64,000 nucleotides of DNA, taken from contig NZ_JACAPR010000007.1 in NCBI RefSeq assembly GCF_013385635.1, positions 155,427 to 219,426 of the forward strand. The letters run 5' to 3'. The notes under the pieces are model-generated. The model had not been told where the DNA came from and ran no database searches. It worked only from the letters and a program-made list of their open reading frames with translations. The stretch comes from Pseudomonas gingeri. Its GTDB lineage: Bacteria; Pseudomonadota; Gammaproteobacteria; Pseudomonadales; Pseudomonadaceae. Positions 18,681 through 27,051 of this stretch are shown here, one piece after another; within the stretch, counting starts at the first letter, position 1, and each line of letters begins with the position of its first letter. The position numbers and the translations under genes were made by a program.

Positions 18681-19016
18681 ATGAACGAAGCCAAGTACGA
18701 ATCCATTGTGTTGCGCGTGGTGTGGATGCTGCTGTTCCTGCTGGTCTGGCAGGTCGCGCAATTCATCCTCGGCGCCCTGGTGCTGGTGCAACTGATCTAC
18801 CGGCTGGTCTACGGCGCGCCCAGCGGCAACCTGATGAATTTCGGTGACAGCCTGAGCCAGTACCTTGCCCAGATCGGGCGTTTCGGCAGCTTCCACAGCG
18901 ACCAGAAACCCTGGCCGTTCGCCGACTGGCCGACACCCCGCGCGCCCGAAGGGGAAGCTCCCCACAGCGTGCCGCCGGCCCCGCACCCGGCTCGTGACGA
19001 GGAACCCAAGCTATGA
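18681..19016 (+). CDS. DUF4389 family membrane protein
   Basis: 111 residues. One or two closely packed membrane helices (about 12-42) are followed by YRLVYGAPSGNLMNFGDSLSQYLAQI, a stretch characteristic of DUF4389 proteins, then a proline-rich cytoplasmic tail of about 40 residues. Function unknown. It is sandwiched between gpsA and sixA in this operon and overlaps sixA by four bases (ATGA). A GGAGCAAGAC ribosome site precedes the start. Confidence 0.82.
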   Translation: MNEAKYESIVLRVVWMLLFLLVWQVAQFILGALVLVQLIYRLVYGAPSGNLMNFGDSLSQYLAQIGRFGSFHSDQKPWPFADWPTPRAPEGEAPHSVPPAPHPARDEEPKL

Positions 19017-19462
19017 AGTTATGGGTACTGCGTCATGGTGAAGCAGAGCCTCAGGTGCGTAGCGACGCCGAGCGCAACCTGACCGCCCATGGCCGCCAGG
19101 AAGTGCTGCGCAGCGCCGCGCACCTGATCGGCCAGCCGTTGACGGCGATCTATGCCAGTCCCTATGTCCGTGCCCAACAGACCGCGCAGTTGGTGCGCGA
19201 TGCCCTGGGTTTCGAACCGGAGATCATCACGGTGCCCTGGCTGACCCCCGAGAGCCATCCTTCGAGAGTGCTGGAGCAGTTGGATACAGCCGACAACCTG
19301 CTGCTGGTCAGCCATCAACCGCTGGTGGGCAGCCTGATCGGCTTGCTCGAAGACGGCCATCTGCGCACCGCGCAGCCTATGAGCACCGCCAGCCTGGCGG
19401 AATTGGAAGGCGATTGGCCGCTGGCCGGCGCCATGACCCTCAACAGCGTTCGCCATCCGTAG
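19013..19462 (+). CDS. sixA: Phosphohistidine phosphatase SixA
   Basis: 149 residues of the histidine phosphatase superfamily. The catalytic RHGEAE motif is at residues 7-12 (His8 is the phospho-acceptor), and the second histidine is in LLVSHQPLVGSL. SixA removes phosphate from phosphohistidines of HPt domains or of the nitrogen phosphotransferase system. It overlaps the DUF4389 gene by ATGA. The gene ends at a perfect hairpin shared with the convergent pentapeptide gene. Confidence 0.92.
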   Translation: MKLWVLRHGEAEPQVRSDAERNLTAHGRQEVLRSAAHLIGQPLTAIYASPYVRAQQTAQLVRDALGFEPEIITVPWLTPESHPSRVLEQLDTADNLLLVSHQPLVGSLIGLLEDGHLRTAQPMSTASLAELEGDWPLAGAMTLNSVRHP

Positions 19463-19475
19463 AGGACTCGCGGGC

Positions 19476-19496
19476 GACGCCGTGCCTCACGGCGTC
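19476..19496. terminator. Hairpin between convergent sixA and pentapeptide gene
   Basis: GACGCCGTG CCT CACGGCGTC is a perfect nine-base-pair stem with a three-base loop. It has no T-run on either strand, so it may be a weak or protein-assisted terminator. It overlaps the last codons of the minus-strand gene. Confidence 0.4.
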
Positions 19497-20317
19497 AGCA
19501 CCGCCCCGATCAGTTCGGTCCTCGCCTGTTTCAAGGTCATCGTGTTGACCTTGGCGCCTTTGAAAGTGCAGCGCTCGAAGTAGCCCGAGAACATCGCGTG
19601 GCGCAGGTCGCAATGATTGAAGTTGTTGCCCTTGAAGCCACTCGACAACAGGGCACCCTTGAGATTGGCGGCCGTGAAGTCCGCCCCGTGGTACTGGCCG
19701 AAAAACCGCACCCCCGCCAGGTCGCCGCCACTCAGGTCGACCCCGGTCATATTGACGTTGGTCACTTGCAGTGTGCGTAGCGCCTGACAGATGGCGTCCT
19801 TGCGCCAGTGCCTGAACGGCAGCCGGGCATCGATGTCGTGGAAGGGCAGCGAGTCCGCCGTGTATCGACCGCTTGCCGCGATATTCAGGGCACACAACTT
19901 CATTGCCCGGGTCAGTGACGGCGACAGCGTGGACGGTACCCGCAGGTCGAACAGCTTCTTTTCCACATGCAGCGACACCCGTCCGCCACCTGCCAGCGGC
20001 ACGCCATCCCAGCTTTGCAGGATGCCGGGAAAACGGCAGGTGCAGGCCACCATCAACTTGAGCAGCTCACCCAGGGGATAGCGGCGCAGATCGGGGATGG
20101 TGCCGAGGAAGGCCTGCGCCGACGCCAGGTTGTCCTTGAGTCCCAGGGCGGCCATATGCTGTTCGAGGGTTGAAAAAACCGGTGCCGCAAAGGCGCCTGG
20201 CAAGGACGGCCGGTGCGTGCTCGCCGGCGGTGCGGGCGATACCGGTGTCTGTGCCGGCGGTGTTCGGGGGCTGCGGACAGGGATCAAGCTTCGAAAAAGG
20301 CTGCCTATCGTTGACAT
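19487..20317 (-). CDS. Pentapeptide-repeat protein with proline-rich N-terminus
   Basis: 276 residues if started at the ATG at 20317 (MSTIGSLFRSLIPV). Residues 1-45 are rich in Pro, Ser and Thr and look disordered. A middle domain of about 150 residues is not recognised. The C-terminal part carries pentapeptide repeats of the A(D/N)LxX type (TGVDLSGGDLAG, GADFTAANLKGA, GNNFNHCDLRHA, RCTFKGAKVN), which form a right-handed quadrilateral beta-helix. There is no signal peptide. The layout recalls secreted effectors, but there is no secretion locus or chaperone nearby and the ribosome site is weak. Function is unknown. The in-frame open extension upstream to 21340 is antisense to the acyl-CoA synthetase and is not coding. 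Confidence 0.72.
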   Translation of the reverse strand: MSTIGSLFRSLIPVRSPRTPPAQTPVSPAPPASTHRPSLPGAFAAPVFSTLEQHMAALGLKDNLASAQAFLGTIPDLRRYPLGELLKLMVACTCRFPGILQSWDGVPLAGGGRVSLHVEKKLFDLRVPSTLSPSLTRAMKLCALNIAASGRYTADSLPFHDIDARLPFRHWRKDAICQALRTLQVTNVNMTGVDLSGGDLAGVRFFGQYHGADFTAANLKGALLSSGFKGNNFNHCDLRHAMFSGYFERCTFKGAKVNTMTLKQARTELIGAVLTP

Positions 20318-20455
20318 GAACGTCTCGTAGAGGGGCTGGGAAACCGGAAATTCGACGCGATCCCTCGCCGCCCGGCTATCAGATTCCACCCGTTTTTCCT
20401 TGTGGCGGACACCGTCGCCGAGCTTGCGGTGCCGCCGTCCCCGTGAAATAGTCAG

Positions 20456-20471
20456 CCAAGCAAGTGCTTGG
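20456..20471. promoter_or_regulatory. Perfect palindromic operator before the acyl-CoA synthetase gene
   Basis: CCAAGCA AG TGCTTGG: seven-base half-sites with a two-base spacer, 53 bp upstream of the start at 20525. The size and CAAGCA/TGCTTG halves resemble operators of TetR-type regulators of acyl-CoA metabolism. No regulator gene is adjacent, so the binding protein is unknown. Confidence 0.5.
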
Positions 20472-20524
20472 TTGGTCGCTGTGCGAACGTTGTTCTCCGG
20501 AATAAGAACAAGGGAGGGAGTCTT

Positions 20525-21739
20525 ATGTCTGCCGCTTTTCGTTTGCCCCTGGAAGTCTTCTACGAGCGCGAAGCTCGCCATCCCCGCCAGCCGTACCTGG
20601 TCCAGCCGCTGGGTGGTGGCGAGGTGCAGACCCTGAGCTGGTCCGAGGTCGGTCACCAGGCGCGTTGCGCGGCCCACTGGCTGCGTGCCCGCGAGCTGCC
20701 CCAGGGCAGCCATGTGGCGATCATTTCGAAGAACTGTGCCCACTGGATCATTGCCGATCTGGCGATCTGGATGGCCGGTCATGTGTCGGTGCCGCTGTAC
20801 CCCAACCTCACGGCTGACTCGGTCGCCCAGGTGCTCGAACACTCCGGGGCGGCGCTGGCGTTTATCGGCAAGCTCGATGACTGGCCGGGCATGAAGACGG
20901 GTGTTCCTCGCGACCTGCCGACCATCGGCCTGCCACTGTGCCCGGCGGGGGACTTCGATTTCCGCTGGGTCGACCTGCAGGCTTGCTCGCCGATCCAGGA
21001 CGATCCGCTGCCCGCCGCGCAGCAATTGGCGACGGTGATCTATACCTCCGGCACCACCGGCCAGCCCAAAGGCGTGATGCACAGTTTCGCGACCCTGTCG
21101 TTTGCCGCCAATCATGCGATAGGGCTGTTCGGCCTGGGAGAACACGACCGGCTGCTGTCCTATCTGCCGCTGTGCCATGTGGCCGAGCGGATGTTTGTCG
21201 AACTGGCATCGTTGTTTACCGGGCAGACGGTGTTTTTCGCCGAAAGCCTGGAAACCTTCCTGGTCGACCTCAAGCGTGCGCGGCCGACGGCGATGTTCGG
21301 CGTACCGCGGATCTGGAGCAAATTCCAGATGGGTGTCCATGAACGGATCGCACCGGCACGCCTGGATCTGCTCCTGCGCCTGCCGTTACTCGGACGATAT
21401 ATCGGCCGCAAGGTGCTCGCCGGACTGGGGCTGGATGCCTTGCGTATTGCCCTGTCCGGCGCGGCGCCGCTGGGCCTCTGCGTGCTCTCGGCCAGTGCCG
21501 CCGAGGCACCCCGGGCGACCTTGCAGGCGGGGCTGCAAGCCTTGCTGGAGGAGGTCAACCACGCCCTCGACAAACATCAGCGCTTGCGTGCGCTGGTGGT
21601 GGTGAAAGATAGTTGGGCGGTTGAAAACGGCTTTCTGACGCCGACCCTGAAGCTCAAGCGCGCGGTGATCGAACAGTGCTACGGCGCACGGTTCCAGGCG
21701 TGGAGCGAGCACGGGCAGCCCGTGTTGTGGCAGCAATGA
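20525..21739 (+). pseudogene. AMP-forming acyl-CoA synthetase, internally deleted
   Basis: 404 residues from the ATG at 20525 (GGGAGGGAG ribosome site). The N-terminal half is a normal adenylate-forming enzyme with the P-loop YTSGTTGQPKG and the LPLCHVAERM region of long-chain acyl-CoA synthetases. At residues 311-320 it runs SGAAPLGLCVLS: the first half belongs to the motif that normally leads into the YGxTE region, the second to the C-terminal domain. About 150 residues are missing compared with relatives of about 550, including YGxTE, TGD and GRxKE, while the C-terminal LKLKR segment is kept. The reading frame is intact, so it is expressed but should be catalytically dead. It heads a set of lipid/ester genes. 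Confidence 0.8.
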
Positions 21740-21763
21740 CCAATAAAAACTGAGGATTGCAAG

Positions 21764-22207
21764 ATGGCCTTGTGGCGTACCGTTCCGAATATCGATCAAC
21801 TCAATGCCTCGGCGAAGAACACCATCAGCGAAGTGCTGGATATTCGCTTTGAAGCCTTTGACGAGGGATCGCTGACCGCCAGCATGGTGGTCGACCATCG
21901 TACCCACCAGCCGTTCGGCCTGCTGCATGGCGGCGCCTCGGTGGTGCTGGCGGAAACCGTTGGTTCCATGGCCAGCTACCTGTGTGTCGATACCAGCCAG
22001 TACTACTGCGTCGGCCTGGAAATCAATGCCAACCATCTGCGCGGCGTGCGCAGCGGGCGGGTGACGGCGGTGGCGACGCCGATCCATATCGGCCGCACCA
22101 CCCATGTCTGGGATATCCGCCTGAGCAGCGACGAGGGCAAGACCAACTGCGTCTCGCGCCTGACCATGGCGGTGGTGCCGTTGGGACAGACGCCACCGAA
22201 TCGCTGA
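21764..22207 (+). CDS. Hotdog-fold thioesterase (YdiI/EntH-type)
   Basis: 147 residues. The 4-hydroxybenzoyl-CoA thioesterase-like signature is GLLHGGASVVLAETVGSMA, with HGG and the catalytic Glu; CVGLEINANHLRGV is the following strand, typical of the YdiI/EntH/MenI branch that hydrolyses aromatic or acyl-CoA thioesters. It begins 24 bp after the acyl-CoA synthetase gene with a weak ribosome site (GAGGATTGCAAG), so the two probably share a transcript. Its pairing with a now-damaged synthetase suggests the original operon both activated and released an acid. Confidence 0.88.
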   Translation: MALWRTVPNIDQLNASAKNTISEVLDIRFEAFDEGSLTASMVVDHRTHQPFGLLHGGASVVLAETVGSMASYLCVDTSQYYCVGLEINANHLRGVRSGRVTAVATPIHIGRTTHVWDIRLSSDEGKTNCVSRLTMAVVPLGQTPPNR

Positions 22208-22318
22208 CAGGCGCCATAGCCATGGCCGGACTGTCATCATTCCTGGCAGTTACGGTCATTGCTGGCGACGGTAGTCCTGCCGACAATGAACACCTGTTTT
22301 CCATGAAGTGGTTCCGGT

Positions 22319-23128
22319 ATGTCGCAGCACGTGTTCTTCGCCCACGCCAACGGTTTTCCCTCGGGTACCTATGGCAAGTTGTTCGCCGCCCTGTCGCCGG
22401 AGTATGAGGTTGCCCACCTGCAGCAGCATGCCCATGACCCGCGTTTCCCGGTGGACGACAACTGGCGCAACCTGGTCGACGAACTGATCCATCACCTCGA
22501 ACAACAGCCCGAACCGGTGTGGGGCGTCGGGCACTCCCTGGGCGGTGTCCTGCACCTGCACGCGGCCCTGCGTTGTCCGCAACTCTACAAGGGCCTGGTG
22601 ATGCTCGATTCACCGGTGCTGACCCGCGCCGACCAGTGGGTGATCCGCGCGGCCAAGCGCCTGGGCTTCATCGACCGCCTGACCCCGGCCGGACGTACCC
22701 TCGGGCGGCGCGAGGAGTTCGCCGACCTCGAAGCGGCCCGCCAGTATTTTGCCGGCAAGACCCTGTTTCGCGGCTTCGACCCGGAATGCTTCGATGCCTA
22801 CCTGCAACATGGCCTGCGCGCCGAGGGCGACCGCCTGCGGCTGAGCTTCGACCCGGCCACCGAAATCAGCATCTATCGTGGCGTGCCCCACACCAGCCCG
22901 GGCCTGGCCCGGCACCTGAAGGTGCCGTTGGCGGTGGTGCGCGGCCGGTCGAGTCGGGTGGTGATGCGTCATCACAGCCGAGCCGTGGGGCGCCTGCCCC
23001 ATGGCGAATCCCTGAGCATGCCCGGAGGTCACATGTTTCCACTGGAACGCCCGCAGGACACCGCCCAATTGCTCAAGGACATCTTCACCCGCTGGCAGCG
23101 GCGTGCCGCCGAAGGACGCCGGGCATGA
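22319..23128 (+). CDS. Alpha/beta hydrolase
   Basis: 269 residues. VFFAHANGFPSGTY holds the oxyanion region, VGHSLGG the serine nucleophile elbow, and PGGHMFPLE the catalytic histidine, so the triad looks complete. There is no signal peptide. Substrate unknown. The gene overlaps the next hydrolase gene by four bases (ATGA), indicating coupled translation. No strong ribosome site precedes the ATG at 22319. Confidence 0.88.
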   Translation: MSQHVFFAHANGFPSGTYGKLFAALSPEYEVAHLQQHAHDPRFPVDDNWRNLVDELIHHLEQQPEPVWGVGHSLGGVLHLHAALRCPQLYKGLVMLDSPVLTRADQWVIRAAKRLGFIDRLTPAGRTLGRREEFADLEAARQYFAGKTLFRGFDPECFDAYLQHGLRAEGDRLRLSFDPATEISIYRGVPHTSPGLARHLKVPLAVVRGRSSRVVMRHHSRAVGRLPHGESLSMPGGHMFPLERPQDTAQLLKDIFTRWQRRAAEGRRA

Positions 23129-23979
23129 GCACGGCGGTCGAGGAGGTGCGCCTGAGCCTGCCGCATATCGAACTGGCGGCCCATCTGTTCGGGCCGGAAG
23201 ACGGCCTGCCGGTGATTGCCCTGCACGGCTGGCTGGACAACGCCAACAGCTTCGCGCGCCTGGCGCCGAAGCTCAGGGGGCTGCGCATCGTCGCCCTGGA
23301 CATGGCCGGCCATGGGCATTCCGGACACCGTCCGCCGGGTGCCGGCTATGCCCTCTGGGACTACGTCCATGATGTCCTGCAGGTGGCGGAGCAACTGGGT
23401 TGGCAGCGTTTCGGCCTGCTCGGGCATTCGCTCGGGGCGATTGTCTCGGTGGTGCTGGCCGGCGCATTGCCCGAGCGGGTCACGCACCTAGCGCTGATCG
23501 ATGGGGTGATCCCGCCGACCGCCAAAGGCGAGAATGCCGCCGAGCGCCTGGGCATGGCCCTGCAGGCGCAACTGAAACTGCAGGACAAGCGCAAGTCGCT
23601 GCACAAGACCCTCGACCTGGCCGTCGAGGCGCGCATGAAAGGCCTGGTGGCGGTCAGTCGCGAAGCCGCCGAACTGCTGGCCCAGCGCGGGCTGATGCCG
23701 GTGCCCGGTGGCTACACCTGGCGCAGCGACAATCGCCTGACCCTGGCTTCGCCGCTGCGTCTGACCGAAGAGCAGGCCATGGCCTTTGTCCACCGAGTGG
23801 CCTGCCCGGCACAATTGGTCGTGGCCGAGCAAGGCATGCTGGCCCAGCACCGGAGTCTGCTGGAGCAGCTACCCTTCAACCGGCAAGTGCTGCCCGGCGG
23901 GCATCATCTGCACCTGAACGACGAGGCCGGAGCGGTCCTTGTTGCAGACTGTTTCAATCGCTTCTTCGCCATTCCTTGA
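23125..23979 (+). CDS. Alpha/beta hydrolase
   Basis: 284 residues from the ATG at 23125, overlapping the previous stop. ALHGWLDNANSF is the oxyanion strand, GLLGHSLGA the nucleophile elbow, ALIDGVIPP follows, and the histidine is in LPGGHHLHL. It is closer to the serine hydrolase-like / haloalkane-type group than to its neighbour, so the pair is not a recent duplication. No signal peptide; cytosolic esterase-like enzyme of unknown substrate. Confidence 0.88.
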   Translation: MSTAVEEVRLSLPHIELAAHLFGPEDGLPVIALHGWLDNANSFARLAPKLRGLRIVALDMAGHGHSGHRPPGAGYALWDYVHDVLQVAEQLGWQRFGLLGHSLGAIVSVVLAGALPERVTHLALIDGVIPPTAKGENAAERLGMALQAQLKLQDKRKSLHKTLDLAVEARMKGLVAVSREAAELLAQRGLMPVPGGYTWRSDNRLTLASPLRLTEEQAMAFVHRVACPAQLVVAEQGMLAQHRSLLEQLPFNRQVLPGGHHLHLNDEAGAVLVADCFNRFFAIP

Positions 23980-24105
23980 CTTGCGCCCGGCAACTGTCGA
24001 GGCTTGGCGGGTTGAAAGGGAGACAACCATGCCAGATCTCGACACCCCCGTGACCTCGGGTCACCACGCCCCGGCATCAGTGCCCAGCATTCAGGCGCCG
24101 CCGAT

Positions 24106-24927
24106 TTGATAAAGTTATCCACAGCCCTTGCCAGCGCCCTGGGCCTGGCATGTTTCAGTTGCGTGCTGCTGGCCGCCGACGTGCCGGGCAGCCATGACCT
24201 GTCACCCGTGCCGCGCCTGCCCGACGCGCAGATCGTCGACTATCGCGCGCCGACTGAACTGGAGCGGATTTATCCACAGAGCTCGATCCGCAAGATCAGC
24301 AACCGCTTGCGCAGCGACGGCCAGGTCAACGCCCGTGGGCAGATGACCTCGGTGACCTACGAGCTGCCGCCCGAGCGTACCGCCAACGAGGCTTTCACCG
24401 CGGCCCGCGAAGCCTTGCAGAAAGAGGGCGCGCAGTTGCTGTTCTGGTGCCAGGCCCGCGATTGCGGGGAAAACAGCCTGTGGGCCAACGAGGTCTTCGG
24501 CAATCCGGTGCTGTCCGGGGCGGACGATCAACAGGCCTATCTGCTGTTGCGCCTGGCCGCGCCGCAGGACAATTCGCTGGTGGCGCTGTACAGCATTACC
24601 CGGGGCAATCGCCGGGCCTATCTGCACGTCGAGCAATTTGCCGCGGGCGCCCCCCTGGGTGAACTGCTGCCGACCTCGGCGACCTTGTTGCGCGAGTTGC
24701 GGGACACCGGCAAGCTCGACCTGCCGAAACTCACCGGCGAGCCGCAAGACACCTGGGTCACCCTGATCTCCCGTGGCCTGAACCTCGATACCACCTCGCG
24801 GGTCAGCCTGTCCGGGGCATCCGCCGAAGCCTGGCGCCAGGCGTTGGTGGCCAGGGGCGTCAGGGCCGCGCGCCTGGAACTGGGCGCCAGCGACACCGCT
24901 GGCCTGCACCTAGAACTGTTGCGCTAG
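24106..24927 (+). CDS. DUF4892 exported protein (TTG start)
   Basis: 273 residues beginning at a TTG (24106): MIKLSTALASALGLACFSCVLLA is a good signal peptide, and no ATG or GTG fits in frame before residue 100. No clear ribosome site is seen, so the start is uncertain. The mature protein contains DYRAPTELERIYPQSSIRKISNR, characteristic of the DUF4892 family, and TYELPPERTANEAFTAAREAL, a region seen in OmpA-associated DUF4892 proteins. Periplasmic, function unknown. Two perfect DnaA-box sequences (24115-24123 and 24270-24278) lie inside it. Confidence 0.8.
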   Translation: MIKLSTALASALGLACFSCVLLAADVPGSHDLSPVPRLPDAQIVDYRAPTELERIYPQSSIRKISNRLRSDGQVNARGQMTSVTYELPPERTANEAFTAAREALQKEGAQLLFWCQARDCGENSLWANEVFGNPVLSGADDQQAYLLLRLAAPQDNSLVALYSITRGNRRAYLHVEQFAAGAPLGELLPTSATLLRELRDTGKLDLPKLTGEPQDTWVTLISRGLNLDTTSRVSLSGASAEAWRQALVARGVRAARLELGASDTAGLHLELLR

Positions 24928-24937
24928 CGGCAGGAAC

Positions 24938-24978
24938 GGCGGACACACGCCCGTGTGTTCGCCTAGACTTTCTTTTCT
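24938..24978 (+). terminator. Hairpin followed by T-rich run after DUF4892 gene
   Basis: GGCGGACACACG paired with CGTGTGTTCGCC (one G-T wobble) forms an 11-base-pair stem starting 11 bp after the stop, followed by TAGACTTTCTTTTCT. Probable terminator for the hydrolase / DUF4892 unit. Confidence 0.5.
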
Positions 24979-24999
24979 GATCTCTTTCGTGGAATCCCC

Positions 25000-26052
25000 A
25001 TGCTCAATAATGATCGGCTGTTGGTGCAGATACTGCTCCTGGTGCTGTTCGGCGCCAGCCTGTGGGTGATGGCGCCGTTCTGGTCGGCGCTGTTCTGGGG
25101 CGCGGTGCTGGCCTTTGCCAGTTGGCCGTTGATGCGCCTGCTGACACGCCTGCTCGGTGGCCGCGAGTCGCTGGCCGCGGGCCTGCTGACCCTGGGCTGG
25201 ATGTTGCTGGTGGCCGCGCCTCTGGTGTGGCTGGGTCTCAACCTGGCGGACCATGTGCGCGATGCAGTGGCCTTTATCAAGGATGTCCAGGTCGACGGCC
25301 TGCCGGAAGCGCCGGCCTGGCTGGTGTCGGTGCCGATTGTCGGCGAGCGGCTGGTGGGCGCCTGGAACACCATCGACCAGCAGGGCGCGGCGCTGATGCT
25401 GGCGATCAAGCCTTACCTGGGGCAGGTCGGCAACTGGCTGCTGGCCCGCAGCGCGCAGATCGGTGGAGGGATTCTCGAACTGACCCTGAGCATTCTCTTC
25501 GTGTTCTTCTTTTACCGCGATGGCCCGCGCCTGGCGGCGTTTGTCCATGGCCTGCTGGAACGGCTGATCGGCGAGCGGGCCGATTATTACCAGGAGCTGG
25601 TGGCCGGTACGGTACAGCGGGTGGTCAACGGCGTGATCGGTACGGCGGCGGCCCAGGCCGTGTTGGCGCTGATCGGCTTCCTCATCGCCGGTGTACCCGG
25701 GGCGCTGGTACTGGGGATCGCGACCTTCCTGCTCAGCCTGATTCCCATGGGTCCACCGCTGGTATGGATTCCGGCCACGGCCTGGCTGGCCTGGAAAGGC
25801 GAGTACGGCATGGCGATCTTCCTGGGTATCTGGGGCACGTTCATCATCAGTGGCGTGGACAACGTGCTTAAGCCTTACCTGATCAGCCGCGGCGGCAACC
25901 TGCCGCTGGTGATCGTACTGCTGGGGGTATTCGGCGGGTTGATCGCCTTCGGCTTTATCGGCTTGTTTATCGGCCCGACCCTGCTGGCGGTGGCCTACAG
26001 CCTGCTGCTTGACTGGAGTGCGAGCCAGGGACGGCGGGAAGAAAAACCCTGA
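25000..26052 (+). CDS. AI-2E family transporter / membrane permease
   Basis: 350 residues, with seven or eight hydrophobic segments distributed as in the AI-2E (PerM/TqsA) family: two near the N-terminus, one at about 58-80, a long hydrophilic stretch at about 85-150, and five toward the C-terminus (FVFFFYRDGP is a family hallmark; PPLVWIPATAWL and GTFIISGVDNVLKPYLIS follow). Members export autoinducer-2 or act as Na+/H+ antiporters; the substrate is not known here. Single-gene unit ending close to a palindromic repeat. Confidence 0.9.
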   Translation: MLNNDRLLVQILLLVLFGASLWVMAPFWSALFWGAVLAFASWPLMRLLTRLLGGRESLAAGLLTLGWMLLVAAPLVWLGLNLADHVRDAVAFIKDVQVDGLPEAPAWLVSVPIVGERLVGAWNTIDQQGAALMLAIKPYLGQVGNWLLARSAQIGGGILELTLSILFVFFFYRDGPRLAAFVHGLLERLIGERADYYQELVAGTVQRVVNGVIGTAAAQAVLALIGFLIAGVPGALVLGIATFLLSLIPMGPPLVWIPATAWLAWKGEYGMAIFLGIWGTFIISGVDNVLKPYLISRGGNLPLVIVLLGVFGGLIAFGFIGLFIGPTLLAVAYSLLLDWSASQGRREEKP

Positions 26053-26078
26053 TTTGTGGGGGTGGACCACGATCAAAC

Positions 26079-26210
26079 CCTTGTAGGAGCCGGCTGACGA
26101 TCGTTCCCACGCTCTGCGTGGGAATGCTTAACTGGACGCTCCGCGTCCGCTCTGGATCTGTGACGCGGAGCGTCACGGGCGGCATTCCCACGCGGAGCGT
26201 GGGAACGATC
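26079..26210. repeat. REP fragment followed by complete GATCGTTCCC element
   Basis: TTGTAGGAGCCGGCT at 26080-26094 is a truncated REP. It is followed directly at 26099-26210 by a full element: GATCGTTCCCACGCTC at the left end, GGACGCTCCGCGTCC and GACGCGGAGCGTC inside, and GAGCGTGGGAACGATC at the right end. The right end lies 16 bp from the stop of the EF-hand gene. Confidence 0.85.
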
Positions 26211-26225
26211 AGCCAAGGGAGATGA

Positions 26226-27026
26226 TCAGGCCGCGGCAGCGGTGCTGCCAGTCGCCGTCACGCTACGGTTCTGATACTGGGTATTGAGACCGACCATCAG
26301 GCGACTGAGGGCTTCGGCGATATTGTCCTGGGCCGTCTGGCTGGTGCTGGTCGAACCGTTGGTATTGGCCAGGGCCTTGAGCAGCAGCGCGCTGGTGGTT
26401 TCGCCGGTGCTGGCGGTCGTGGTGCTGCTGTCGGTGCCCTGTAGCGCACTGGTCAATTCGGCCTGGCTGATGCTGCCATCGCCGTTGCTGTCCAGTTGAG
26501 TGAACAGATCGCTGCTGGACAGCTGTTGCGGCGGTGGCGGCGGTGGTGCCAGCGCGGCGGCCAGTTCGTCGGTGCTGATGCTGCCGCTGGAGTCCTTGTC
26601 CAGGGCCGAGAACAACGAAGCGCTGTCCGCGGTGCTGCCCGCGTTGGTCAGGCCGGCCGCCAGCTCGTCGCTGCTGACGGAACCGTCGCCGTTGCTGTCG
26701 AGGGACTTGAGCAGGGCATCGGCCAGTTGGGTGTCGGGAGCGTGGTGCCCATGTCCCGAATGCTTCATCGCCGACAGTTCATCAGTACTGATGCTGCCGT
26801 TGCCATCGGTATCCAGCGAGGCGAAGTTCTGGCTCAGGTTATTCAGCAGCTTGCTGTCGGGCTTGTTCGCCAGGGCGGTTTTCAGCTCATCCTGACTGAT
26901 GGCGCCGTCGCCGTTGGTATCGAGCTTGGCGAGCAGTTGCTTCTGGAATTGTTGCTGGCGTTGGGTGGCCGTCGTCGTGCTGCTGGAGCCGACGTAGCTC
27001 AATAAACTACTGACGCTACCGATCAT
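26226..27026 (-). CDS. Five-EF-hand calcium-binding protein (XopAW-like)
   Basis: 266 residues from the ATG at 27026 (MIGSVSSLLSYVG); GGGAG sits about eight bases upstream, whereas the upstream GTG at 27035 would overlap it. Five canonical 12-residue EF loops are visible, starting at Asp36, Asp72, Asp110, Asp143 and Asp179 (DTNGDGAISQDE, DTDGNGSISTDE, DSNGDGSVSSDE, DKDSSGSISTDE, DSNGDGSISQAE). A PPPPPP stretch follows loop four; the N-terminus and C-terminus are Ser/Thr-rich. No signal peptide. Such proteins are related to the XopAW group of type III effectors from Xanthomonas, but no type III genes are in the window. Probably calcium-dependent; role unknown. Confidence 0.85.
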   Translation of the reverse strand: MIGSVSSLLSYVGSSSTTTATQRQQQFQKQLLAKLDTNGDGAISQDELKTALANKPDSKLLNNLSQNFASLDTDGNGSISTDELSAMKHSGHGHHAPDTQLADALLKSLDSNGDGSVSSDELAAGLTNAGSTADSASLFSALDKDSSGSISTDELAAALAPPPPPPQQLSSSDLFTQLDSNGDGSISQAELTSALQGTDSSTTTASTGETTSALLLKALANTNGSTSTSQTAQDNIAEALSRLMVGLNTQYQNRSVTATGSTAAAA

Positions 27027-27051
27027 GGTGCTCACTCCCTAAGTGTTGGCA

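Noticed and set aside
20318..20524. HrpL (type III) box upstream of the pentapeptide gene
   Set aside because: No GGAACC / CCACxxA pair at suitable spacing was found on the minus strand.
20318..21340. N-terminal extension of the pentapeptide gene on the minus strand
   Set aside because: It lies fully opposite the acyl-CoA synthetase gene, has no motif and no signal, and the ATG at 20317 gives a self-contained protein.
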